Assembly (NCBI GenBank): GCA_024709365.1
Contig: JANJWV010000236.1
Span: 1-34,962, forward strand
DNA: 34,962 bases
Direction of reading: 5' to 3'
From: Desulfomicrobium sp.
GTDB taxonomy: Bacteria > Desulfobacterota > Desulfovibrionia > Desulfovibrionales > Desulfomicrobiaceae
Notes under the pieces: model-generated
Seen by the model: only the letters and a program-made list of their open reading frames with translations
Told to the model about the DNA's origin: nothing
Databases searched by the model: none
Program-made: the position numbers and the translations under genes
Part shown: one piece after another, positions 1 to 11,720 of the stretch
How positions within the stretch are numbered: the stretch's first letter is position 1
How the letters are laid out: every line of letters begins with the position of its first letter

Positions 1-206
1 CGTCGGAACTTCTTTGCCGGCCTCGTAGGGGATAGCCGTTGCGTGCACGGCCGGAAACCGCGCTTCGGGTGGGGGCAACGGTTCTCCCGACGATGCCTGG
101 CGCAGTCGGACAGCCGACGCCGCACGGACGGCACCCGGCCGAAGACCTGCGCCTTGGAGTCAGGTTGTTTCGAAGATTGGGGAAAAAAAAGGGGGCGGAA
201 AAAGAA
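1..206. other. Window edge, no supported gene
   Basis: I see no convincing gene here. The short open frames on the plus strand run into the tRNA and terminator and look like chance high-GC frames. On the minus strand a frame that could begin with GTG near position 42 runs off the window edge with plausible residues, but it has no clear ribosome binding site and too little sequence to judge. The A-rich stretch around 181-206 is the T-tract side of the terminator of the neighbouring tRNA gene. Confidence 0.4.
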
Positions 207-231
207 AAGGCCCTTCGATGTGAAGGGCCTT
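207..231 (-). terminator. Intrinsic terminator of tRNA-Asn
   Basis: A perfect 10-bp inverted repeat, AAGGCCCTTC and its complement, is separated by a 5-nt loop. On the minus strand it is followed by a run rich in T (positions 208 down to about 181 are mostly A on the plus strand). It begins 9 nt beyond the CCA end of the tRNA, which fits a Rho-independent terminator for the tRNA transcript. Confidence 0.85.
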
Positions 232-239
232 GGAAATTC

Positions 240-315
240 TGGCTCCCCGGGACAGATTTGAACTGCCGACAGGGTGGTTAACAGCCACCTGCTCTGCCAA
301 CTGAGCTACCGGGGA
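240..315 (-). tRNA. tRNA-Asn (anticodon GTT)
   Basis: Read on the minus strand, the sequence folds as a standard tRNA. The 7-bp acceptor stem is TCCCCGG (309-315) with CCGGGGA (244-250). The D-arm has AGCTCAGTTGGCAGAGC, the anticodon loop is CTGTTAACC with anticodon GTT, and the T-arm contains GTTCAAATC. The discriminator base is G and the CCA end is encoded in the DNA (240-242). It decodes AAC and AAU. It lies 42 nt downstream of the GGDEF/TPR gene on the same strand and is followed by its own terminator. Confidence 0.97.
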
Positions 316-331
316 TCGCTCGTGAGAAGCC

Positions 332-361
332 CCTTTAGGGCAAAGAGGGACGCGATGTCAA
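332..361 (-). promoter_or_regulatory. Putative promoter of tRNA-Asn
   Basis: On the minus strand a perfect -35 hexamer TTGACA (356-361) is followed 17-18 bp later by CTAAAG or TAAAGG (332-338), which places transcription start about 10 nt before the tRNA. The -35 hexamer overlaps the TGA stop codon (358-360) of the upstream gene. The -10 match is modest. A short GC-rich stretch between promoter and tRNA could be the discriminator of a stringently controlled stable-RNA promoter, but that is inference. Confidence 0.5.
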
Positions 362-2838
362 CCGGTTTGGGCCGCGGCGCGAATTTTTGTCTGTCCGGCC
401 TCCTCGGCCTTGCCCTGCTGCTCCAGGGCCGAGATGAGGACTTCCCAGAAGGCCGGAGCGTCGGGTTTGAGGTGCACGCTCTGACGGGCCAGGGACTCGG
501 CGATCTCCGGGTCGTCCCCGCGCTCCAGGTAGATCTTGGCCAGCAGGTGGAAGGAGTGGGCGTCCTGGGGGTTGGCGGTGATGGCCTGGTGGAGCAGTTC
601 GCGCGCCGTGTCGCGGTCGTCGCGGCGGAAAGCCAGGCGTGCCAGGTAGCGGTGGGCCAGGCTGCTGGCCGGAGCGTGCCCTTCGCCTTCCGGGGCGGCG
701 CCGACCTGCTCGTAGAGGGCCCAGGCCCGCTCGAAATCCCCTTCCTCCTCGGCCATGAGACCCAGGCGGATGAGGGCGTAGAGGTGGTCGGGCTTGACGG
801 CCAGGACCTGTTCGAAAGCCTGCCGGGCGGCTTCGGGGTCTCCGTCCTTGAGGCAGGCGCAGCCGAAATTGTAGAGGGGCATGATCTGGTCCGGGTGGCT
901 CGCCGCGAGGTCCTGGAAGATGGCCCTGGCCGCGGTGTACTTGTTCAGGCGGGCGTAGCAGACGCCGAGGGAGTTGCGGGCCAGGAGGTTGCCTTCGTCG
1001 GCCGTGAGGGCCTTCTTGTATTCGGCGATGGCGTCGTAGACTTCGCCCTGAGCGAAGAGCCGGTCGGCGCTTATGTTCAGGGAGATGGAGTCGAAGCAGG
1101 CGATCTTCTCATCCTGCAGCAGGGCGGCGTGGTCCAGGGCCTTGCGGGCGTTGTCCAGGATGTCGGAGCGGGTGAAGTCCAGGAAGGGGTAGCCCGCGAT
1201 GCCCACGGACTTGTCCAGTCCGGCGAAGCGCTCGTCCTCGAAGAGTTCGCGCACGGCCCGCGCGCATTCGGCCTGTTCCATGTCCGGCACGTGGTAGACG
1301 ACGCAGTTCATGCTGTAGCGGCCGCCCAGGGCCGACGGGCCGAAGAGGGCTTCGGCGCGGTTGGTCAGGGCCTGGAAGAACTGCTCCTCCTTCATCTGGT
1401 CCATGGGCGTGCGTTCGGCGTGGGGCGACTCCAGGCGCATGAGCAGCATGGAAAAGGTCTTGGACTGGCTGCGCACGGTCTGCCAGGTCTGCAGGAAATC
1501 GCGGTAGGGGTAGAGGCCGGTCAGCAGGTCCTTCTGCGGGGAGCGGGCGCCAGGTTGGGCTTCGCGCTGCTCCATCAGTCCCGAATGCTCGTCCAGCAGC
1601 GTCAGCTTGTCCCCTTTCTCCACCACCCAGTCCGGGTCGTTCTGGACCAGGATCTCGGCGATGGCCATCTCGTCCTGGACTTCCACCAGGGAGACCTCGG
1701 CCTTGTACATGGGCGGGTAGTGCCCGAAGACCACGTCCCCGCTGGCGCCGACGATGGTCTCGCGGCCGTTGAACTTGCGCGACCAGACCAGGAAACGCTG
1801 GCCCTCGTGGGCGTCCACGCTGCGGCCGAGGTTGATGATCAGCCTGTTCATGGGCATGACCTCAAGCACGACGCCGCCCTGGGCCAGGATCTGGTTGAAG
1901 GAATAGACCTGCCCGCGCCCGCTGGCCTTGGCCGTGTTCAGGGCCTTCTCGGCCTTCTCCAGCACCAGCCAGGCCTGTTCGGCCGGGGCCTTCTGGAACT
2001 GCGCGCCCTGGAGGTCCTGGGGATAGTTGACGAAGCCGATGCTGGCCGACACGGACACGTCCTCGCGCAGGGGGGCGAAGCGGGCCGTGACCTTGGACAT
2101 CTCGACGCCGAGGTTCGACGCCAGTTCGCGCAGTTTGGACCTTGAGGCCTGGGGCCAGAGCACGCCGAAGGAGTCGCCGTCCAGCCGGCAGACCAGGGCC
2201 TGCTTGGGGCACGCGTCGCGCAGCACCTCGGCCGCGAGGTTCAGGATGCGGTCGCCGAAGAGGTGCCCGTAGCTCTCGTTGACCTGGCGGAAGCGGTCCA
2301 GGTCAATCATGATCAGCCCGAAGCAGGCGCTGTGCCCCTGCAGGGAATCGTCGGCCACGGCCTCGGGGCCGGGCATGATGGAGCCGAGGATGCCCGAGAT
2401 CTCCCGCATCAGCGCCCCGTGCAGGCAGTGGCGGTTGGCCAGGCCCGTCAGGGGGTCGGTGATGGCGAGTTTCCTCAGCCCGATCTGCTCCAGGCACAGG
2501 GAGGCCATGACCGGCAGGTAGGGCAGGGCCTGGGCCGTCTTGCCGGCGTCCACGCCGCGGGCCTCGAAGACCGCCAGCAGCCTGTCGCCGCGGATGAGGG
2601 GCAGCTGGAGGCGGTCGTCCTCCAGCACTGCCCTGCCGTAGGGGTGCTCGGGGTCCGGTTCCAGTTCCTCGGGGCTTATGGCCGGGAACATGAGGCTGTA
2701 GGAGGAAAAGGACAGGAGCTCCTTGAAGGAGCTTTTGAGCAGAGGCTCGTATTCGACGATGTCCTGCCGGCGCAGGGGAGAGACGGTGCTGGCCGTGTTC
2801 ATGATTGACCCCGGGTGTTTCCGAAGCCTTTGCCTCAT
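358..2838 (-). CDS. Tandem degenerate GGDEF and TPR protein
   Basis: Probable cytoplasmic signalling or scaffold protein of 826 residues. Residues about 20-120 form an N-terminal input region of unknown type. Residues 125-315 are a GGDEF-like domain: the opening motif DPLTGLANR (128-136) and the MIDLDRF segment are intact, but the signature is D220-G-D-S-F instead of GGDEF and no RxxD inhibitory site is visible, so cyclase activity is doubtful. A linker domain follows (about 320-430). A second, more decayed GGDEF-like domain spans about 436-590, starting at DLLTGLYPYRDFL, with GGRYS near 505-509. At least five TPR repeats (592-820) end the protein and suggest a partner-binding role. Start: ATG 2838 follows AAGGGG at 6 nt; ATG 2802 (residue 13), preceded by GGGG, is an alternative. 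The gene diverges from the MBL hydrolase across 88 bp, in which I saw no clear promoter. Confidence 0.88.
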   Translation of the reverse strand: MRQRLRKHPGSIMNTASTVSPLRRQDIVEYEPLLKSSFKELLSFSSYSLMFPAISPEELEPDPEHPYGRAVLEDDRLQLPLIRGDRLLAVFEARGVDAGKTAQALPYLPVMASLCLEQIGLRKLAITDPLTGLANRHCLHGALMREISGILGSIMPGPEAVADDSLQGHSACFGLIMIDLDRFRQVNESYGHLFGDRILNLAAEVLRDACPKQALVCRLDGDSFGVLWPQASRSKLRELASNLGVEMSKVTARFAPLREDVSVSASIGFVNYPQDLQGAQFQKAPAEQAWLVLEKAEKALNTAKASGRGQVYSFNQILAQGGVVLEVMPMNRLIINLGRSVDAHEGQRFLVWSRKFNGRETIVGASGDVVFGHYPPMYKAEVSLVEVQDEMAIAEILVQNDPDWVVEKGDKLTLLDEHSGLMEQREAQPGARSPQKDLLTGLYPYRDFLQTWQTVRSQSKTFSMLLMRLESPHAERTPMDQMKEEQFFQALTNRAEALFGPSALGGRYSMNCVVYHVPDMEQAECARAVRELFEDERFAGLDKSVGIAGYPFLDFTRSDILDNARKALDHAALLQDEKIACFDSISLNISADRLFAQGEVYDAIAEYKKALTADEGNLLARNSLGVCYARLNKYTAARAIFQDLAASHPDQIMPLYNFGCACLKDGDPEAARQAFEQVLAVKPDHLYALIRLGLMAEEEGDFERAWALYEQVGAAPEGEGHAPASSLAHRYLARLAFRRDDRDTARELLHQAITANPQDAHSFHLLAKIYLERGDDPEIAESLARQSVHLKPDAPAFWEVLISALEQQGKAEEAGQTKIRAAAQTG

Positions 2839-2926
2839 GCCGCACCCCTTGTCCAGAAAGGAGAATTGTGTTTTGGGTCGAAGGTGGCTACAGCCCGGGA
2901 AGACACCACTTCCGACGGAGGAATCG

Positions 2927-3556
2927 ATGCTTCACGTGACCGCCATGCCCCTGGGGCCCCTGGATACAAACTGCTATGTCCTGCACTCCGACCGCGAAGC
3001 CGTGGTCATCGACCCGGGCGGGGACGCCGACGAAATCCTGTCCTTTCTCTCCTCCAGAAAGCTCGTTCTCCACAGCGTTCTCAACACGCACCTGCACTTC
3101 GACCACATCCAGGGCAACGCCGACCTGGTGGCGGCCGCGGGCGTGACGGTCATGGCCAATCCCAAGGACGCCTATCTCATGCAGACGGAACTCGGTGGGG
3201 GCGGCATGATGGGCTTTCCCCGCACGCCTGCCTTCGAGATCACCCCCCTGGAGGAGGGAGAGCTGCCCCTCTTGGGCACCACATGCCGCGTTCTGGCCAC
3301 CCCCGGCCACAGCCCCGGCAGCCTGTCCTTCTATTTCGAGACGATCGGGGCCGTGTTCGTCGGCGACCTGATCTTCTACCGTTCCGTGGGGCGCACCGAT
3401 TTTCCGGGCAGCTCCGAGCGGGAGCTCATGCGCTCCGTGCGCACCAAGATCTTCACCCTGCCCGAGGACACCGTCATCTATCCCGGCCATGGCCCCGAGA
3501 CCACGGTGCGGCAGGAACGGCTCAACAACCCTTTTTTCACCGAGTTCATCCGCTAG
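2927..3556 (+). CDS. MBL-fold metallo-hydrolase (glyoxalase II-like)
   Basis: A 209-residue soluble metallo-beta-lactamase-fold hydrolase. The metal-binding signature THLHFDH is at residues 54-60 (H55, H57, D59, H60), with further ligands in TPGHSPG (H128), GDLIF (D147) and YPGHG (H188). This is the two-metal set of the glyoxalase II-like branch, which usually hydrolyses thioesters such as S-lactoylglutathione or related acyl-thiols. It lacks the C-terminal helical domain of true glyoxalase II, so the substrate is uncertain. ATG 2927 is chosen because GGAGG lies 5 nt upstream and the product starts at the conserved strand; the frame is open further upstream but without family similarity. First gene of a tightly packed plus-strand group. 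Confidence 0.9.
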   Translation: MLHVTAMPLGPLDTNCYVLHSDREAVVIDPGGDADEILSFLSSRKLVLHSVLNTHLHFDHIQGNADLVAAAGVTVMANPKDAYLMQTELGGGGMMGFPRTPAFEITPLEEGELPLLGTTCRVLATPGHSPGSLSFYFETIGAVFVGDLIFYRSVGRTDFPGSSERELMRSVRTKIFTLPEDTVIYPGHGPETTVRQERLNNPFFTEFIR

Positions 3557-3566
3557 GGAGGGCTTC

Positions 3567-3794
3567 ATGATCCCCGAAGGCGAACACGATTTCCGGGGCA
3601 GGTGCTGACACGTGGGTTCCGATGCCAGTTGGTATCTGCGTTTCAGCCGCACGGACCGGCAGGTGTTCTGGGTCAGCCCGGGCGTCGTTCCCCAGCTCGA
3701 GAACGCGCTCTATGTCGAAACCGACTGGACCCTGACCATGCAGAACGTCGGGGAATACGTGCGGGCGGAATTCGTGCGCAAGCGCCGCTCATGA
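3567..3794 (+). CDS. Candidate small selenoprotein with in-frame TGA
   Basis: An ATG (3567) with a strong GGAGGG ribosome binding site opens a frame of 13 codons, meets TGA at 3606-3608, and continues in the same frame for 61 more sense codons to a TGA at 3792-3794. If the first TGA is read as selenocysteine, the product is 75 residues with adjacent Cys13-Sec14, followed by a compact, protein-like sequence (WYLRFSRTDRQVFWV, LENALYVETDWTLTM). The true stop overlaps the next start as ATGA, the same coupling used elsewhere in this group. A hairpin with a GU-containing loop sits just downstream of the TGA. Alternatives: a 60-residue protein starting at GTG 3612, which has only a weak AGG upstream; a 13-codon leader peptide; or a disrupted gene. 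I do not recognise the family, and no selenocysteine machinery is in the window. Confidence 0.55.
3609..3636 (+). promoter_or_regulatory. SECIS-like stem-loop after in-frame TGA
   Basis: Directly after the in-frame TGA, GATGCC (3621-3626) pairs with GGTATC (3631-3636) through six base pairs including one G-U, closing a loop AGTT (3627-3630). The loop G is the 20th nucleotide after the TGA. Known bacterial SECIS elements have a small apical loop with G in its first two positions, about 16-37 nt beyond the UGA, and a GU in the loop. From memory, the spacing is close to that of E. coli fdhF, whose Sec codon is likewise followed by CAC. The bulged U of the E. coli element is not obvious here. Confidence 0.55.
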
Positions 3795-4351
3795 GCCTGC
3801 CCGTCATCATGTCCCTGAGCCCCCGCGGGGGCGGAAACAGCGATCAGGCCGCTGACTTCTTTGCGCGCTGCCTGCATGGCGAAAGCCATGTCCTGCGCCT
3901 GCGGGACCACCATGTCGAGCCCTGTACGGGCTGCGGCGCATGCGCCGCCGACGGCGTCTGCCGCATGAGCGGCGAGGATGAGGCGGAAGAGCTCTTCGAG
4001 CGGCTCGATCGGGCCTCGGGGCTCGTCCTGACAGCGCCCGTCTATTTCTATCATCTACCCAGCCCGGCCAAGGCCTGGATCGACCGCGCCCAGTGCAGAT
4101 ACATGGCCAGGCAGGGCGGTCGGGCCGCGGGCACCCTGCGCCCGGCCTATGTCGTGCTCCTTGCCGGGCGCACGCGCGGCGAGAAGCTTTTTGACGGAAT
4201 TCTGCCGACTCTGCGCTATTTTCTGGATGCCCTGGACTTTCGCCTGGAAGGAACCGCCCTGCTCCGCGGCATCGACGAGGCCGGGGATTTTTCGGCAAGC
4301 CGCGAAGCCTTGCAGGCCGTGCGCGAACTGGCCGGGAGGAGCGGGTGGTAG
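3791..4351 (+). CDS. Iron-sulfur flavoprotein-like NADPH:FMN reductase family protein
   Basis: A 186-residue flavodoxin-fold protein. The N-terminal strand and FMN phosphate loop are in IMSLSPRGGGNS (residues 6-17). A compact cysteine cluster C45-x2-C48-x2-C51-x5-C57 follows, and TAPVYFYHLPSPAKAWIDR (81-99) is the second flavin-contact region typical of the NADPH-dependent FMN reductase family. The cysteine spacing matches the CX2CX2CX4-7C motif of archaeal and bacterial iron-sulfur flavoproteins (Isf), which hold a [4Fe-4S] cluster and FMN and transfer electrons to low-potential acceptors. Here that is inferred from the motif only. ATG 3791 overlaps the upstream stop (ATGA) and has no Shine-Dalgarno of its own, so translation is probably coupled. 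Its end overlaps the comF-like start. Confidence 0.85.
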   Translation: MSLPVIMSLSPRGGGNSDQAADFFARCLHGESHVLRLRDHHVEPCTGCGACAADGVCRMSGEDEAEELFERLDRASGLVLTAPVYFYHLPSPAKAWIDRAQCRYMARQGGRAAGTLRPAYVVLLAGRTRGEKLFDGILPTLRYFLDALDFRLEGTALLRGIDEAGDFSASREALQAVRELAGRSGW

Positions 4352-5075
4352 GCGGCCTTGCGGTCTCGGCCGGGCGCTTCCTGGACGCCCTGGCCTGCCT
4401 TGCCGGCCGCCGCTGCCAGCTTTGCGCGGCGGTGCTGGACGATCCGCGCGACCATCCCCTGTGTCCGGAATGCGCATCGAAGCTGGAGCCTCGCCGGGGC
4501 GGGCACTGCCCTCTGTGCGGCACCTGCTACGCCGATCCCTGCTCGCCCGCCTACCTCTGCCTGACCTGCCGCATGTCCCCGCCGCCCTGGTCCGGTCTGG
4601 CCTTTCACGGCCCGTACGACGGGCCTCTCAAGGAGTTGGTGCACCGGCACAAGTTCGGCCATGAGCACGGTCTGGGCCGCCTGCTGTCGTTCCTGGCCCG
4701 TCAGGCCTGGACTCTGCGGGGGCTGGGACGGCCGGACGTGATCGTGCCCGTGCCCATGCTGCCGGGCCATGTGCTCCGCCGCGGATTCAACCAGAGCGCG
4801 GAGCTGGCCCGCATGCTGGGGCGGACCATGTCCCTGCGGCCGCTGACGCACGCCCTGGTCAAGACCCGGGAAACGCGCACCCAGTCGAGCCTGGGCCGGG
4901 CCGCCCGGCGCGGCAACGTCGCCGGGGCCTTCGCCGCCTCCACGGAAATCCGGGGCCGGCACATCCTCATCGTCGATGACGTCATGACCACCGGGGCCAC
5001 GATGACGGCCTGCGTCCGCGCCTGTCTGGAGGCCGGAGCCGCGAAGGTCGATGTCTTCGTCCTGGCCAGGGCCCT

Positions 5076-5079
<4 letters not shown>
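4345..5079 (+). CDS. ComF family phosphoribosyltransferase-like protein
   Basis: A 244-residue ComF-type protein. The N-terminal part has many cysteines (C24, C27, C40, C43, C55, C58, C61, C66, C72, C75) arranged as paired knuckles, as in the zinc-binding region of the family. The C-terminal half is a type I phosphoribosyltransferase fold with the PRPP loop [12 protein letters not shown] and the upstream [11 protein letters not shown] helix. ComF proteins are linked to DNA uptake in naturally competent bacteria (GntX in E. coli), but the enzymatic substrate is not established; no other competence gene is adjacent. The start is GTG 4345 behind GGGAGGAG, overlapping the preceding stop by 7 nt. 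The end overlaps the kinase start as ATGA. Confidence 0.9.
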
Positions 5080-7679
<2,600 letters not shown>

Positions 7680-7698
7680 CCCTTTTGTCAGATTTCGA

Positions 7699-7727
7699 TT
7701 GACGGCCTCCTGGTTTCGTTTTATGTG
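7699..7727 (+). promoter_or_regulatory. Putative promoter of rplU-rpmA
   Basis: TTGACG (7699-7704) and TATGTG (7722-7727) are separated by 17 bp, about 110 nt upstream of the rplU start. The -35 is close to consensus, the -10 only partly so. A second TTGACG at 7784-7789 followed by TAGCCA after 17 bp is a weaker alternative. The leader (about 7735-7841) could carry translational autoregulation, as is common for ribosomal protein operons, but I could not identify a known leader fold. Confidence 0.4.
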
Positions 7728-7841
7728 CTTCCTCCCTCTCGACGGCTGCTCTGCTCCGGGCGGCCTTGTAACGTGATGAAAGTCTTGACGGGGTTCCTCG
7801 GAAAAGGTAGCCACGTCGTTCAATATTTTGGAGGTCGCAAG

Positions 7842-8153
7842 ATGTTTGCAATCGTAGAAACTGGCGGAAAGCAGTTCCGTGTTGAAGAAGGCCGCAGCCT
7901 GAAGGTCGCCAAGCTTGATGCGCAGGCCGGTTCGGAGATCACTCTGGACAAGATCCTGCTGGTCGGGACTGGTGCCGACGTGAAGATCGGTCAGCCTTTC
8001 GTCGACGGCGCTGCCGTGACGTGTGAGGTGGTCGAGCACGGACGTGACAAGAAGATCATCATTTTCAAGAAGAAACGCCGCAAGGATTATCGTAGAACAC
8101 AGGGCCACCGTCAGGATTTCACCACCCTGAAGGTGAAGTCCATTCAGGCCTAG
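7842..8153 (+). CDS. rplU: 50S ribosomal protein L21
   Basis: 103-residue ribosomal protein L21, which binds 23S rRNA in the large subunit. The N-terminus MFAIVETGGKQ and the C-terminal KKKRRKDYRRTQGHRQ signature are diagnostic, and the length is the family norm. ATG 7842 is chosen because it gives the canonical start and lies 6 nt behind GGAGGT; the frame extends upstream without similarity. rpmA follows after 18 nt, the usual bacterial arrangement. Confidence 0.98.
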   Translation: MFAIVETGGKQFRVEEGRSLKVAKLDAQAGSEITLDKILLVGTGADVKIGQPFVDGAAVTCEVVEHGRDKKIIIFKKKRRKDYRRTQGHRQDFTTLKVKSIQA

Positions 8154-8171
8154 TGTCGTCGGGAGGAAAAC

Positions 8172-10715
<2,544 letters not shown>

Positions 10716-10750
10716 AGAGTTCGGATTGACGCTGCCGCGCTGCGGGAAGG

Positions 10751-10786
10751 AAGGCTTCTGCATTTTCATGCACGAAGCCTTTTTTT
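10751..10786 (+). terminator. Intrinsic terminator after proB
   Basis: AGGCTTC and GCAT pair with ATGC and GAAGCCT around a short loop, with one mismatch, followed by seven or eight T residues. It ends the obg-proB transcript 36 nt after the proB stop. Confidence 0.9.
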
Positions 10787-10866
10787 GCGCCCGCGCACTG
10801 CGGAATACCCGCGGTCCGTGACGGTCCGTGGACGTCCCGCAGTTCCGCCCTCCATCGCAGTTTCGT

Positions 10867-10893
10867 CCTGATCCGCCTTGCGGCGGGGTCAGG
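10867..10893 (-). repeat. Hairpin overlapping the thiN stop codon
   Basis: CCTGA (10867-10871) and CCGCC (10873-10877) pair with GGCGG (10882-10886) and TCAGG (10889-10893) around a TTGC loop. The structure includes the stop codon of the thiamine pyrophosphokinase gene. No T-tract follows on the minus strand, so it may protect the 3' end or help terminate rather than be a classical terminator. Confidence 0.4.
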
Positions 10894-11527
10894 GCCTGAA
10901 GAGATGGAAGACGAAGAGGCGCCCCGAGCGCAGAGTCACGGTGGCAGTGGTTTCGGTGAAGACGTTGCTCATGCCCCAGCTGGTGCCGAAGGTCAGGGTG
11001 GCGTCCTGAAGCGGATATTCCAGGCCCGAGAGCGTCACGCCGCTGACTTCCGGCGTGGCCGGGAGCAGGGACAGAGTGTCGCCGACGTTTCCGGTCAGGG
11101 TCAGGGGCTGGTCCGTGAGGTGCACGCACTGGCCCTCGTCCATGACGCAGGCCGGGATCCCGGCGGGCAGGCAGCGCGACAGCAGGAAGAGGTTGCCCAG
11201 TGTATGGTCAAGGCGTCCACCCGTGCCGCCCAGGATTGAGATGCGCGTCGCACCGCGCTCCAGAGCCAGTTCCAAGGCCAGTTCCAGGTCCGTGGCGTCC
11301 TTTTTCGGCGGGTGAAGGTCCATCTCGACCCCTGCGTCCCGGTAGCTGTCGAGGAGGTCTCCGGGAATGGAGTCCATGTCCCCTACGGCCAGATGGGGGA
11401 GGATGGACAGCGGCGCCAGGTGCCGGCTGCCCCCGTCCACGCCGACGACGCGGTCGGCTGACGCGATCAGGGTGCGGATGTGAGGGGCGAGGTCCAGGGG
11501 GCCGTTGGCCAGGAGAACCCAGTGCAT
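10889..11527 (-). CDS. thiN: Thiamine pyrophosphokinase
   Basis: 212-residue thiamine diphosphokinase (ATP + thiamine to thiamine pyrophosphate + AMP). Diagnostic motifs are VVGVDGGSRHL (residues 27-37), AVGDMDS (47-53), KKDATDLELAL (75-85) and GGTGGRLDHTLGN (100-112); the C-terminal beta-barrel that binds thiamine follows. ATG 11527 is preferred over longer openings because AAGGA lies 6 nt upstream and the conserved fold begins at once. It diverges from the M24 peptidase gene across 193 bp in which I found no TPP-riboswitch-like sequence. Other thiamine genes are absent. Confidence 0.93.
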   Translation of the reverse strand: MHWVLLANGPLDLAPHIRTLIASADRVVGVDGGSRHLAPLSILPHLAVGDMDSIPGDLLDSYRDAGVEMDLHPPKKDATDLELALELALERGATRISILGGTGGRLDHTLGNLFLLSRCLPAGIPACVMDEGQCVHLTDQPLTLTGNVGDTLSLLPATPEVSGVTLSGLEYPLQDATLTFGTSWGMSNVFTETTATVTLRSGRLFVFHLFRP

Positions 11528-11720
11528 GGAGCGTCCTTGGTGTGAAGTGGGGAATTCTTGCTGTTTCGGGGGCATCCCGCTACGTTTCACAGAGTAATCA
11601 CGCCGGTTGTCCAAGGCAAGGAGAAGGGACCAGGCCTTGGGTCGAATCGGCTTTTCCGGCCCGTCGGCGGACGCGGAAAAGGTCCGGCCCGGCGGCCATG
11701 ATCCCATCACGGAGGCTTCG

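Noticed and set aside
274-2145. Long plus-strand open frame opposite the GGDEF/TPR gene
   Set aside because: It is antisense to a well-supported gene, its translation is low-complexity (Val/Gly/Leu/Ala-rich) and it crosses the tRNA; a typical shadow of GC-rich coding DNA.
3602-3790. N-terminal extension of the flavoprotein into the candidate selenoprotein region
   Set aside because: Its translation is Arg-rich and out of frame with the small gene; the flavodoxin fold begins at ATG 3791.
11528-11720. Possible TPP riboswitch between thiN and the M24 gene
   Set aside because: The conserved CTGAGA and related core segments of the thi-box were not found on either strand.
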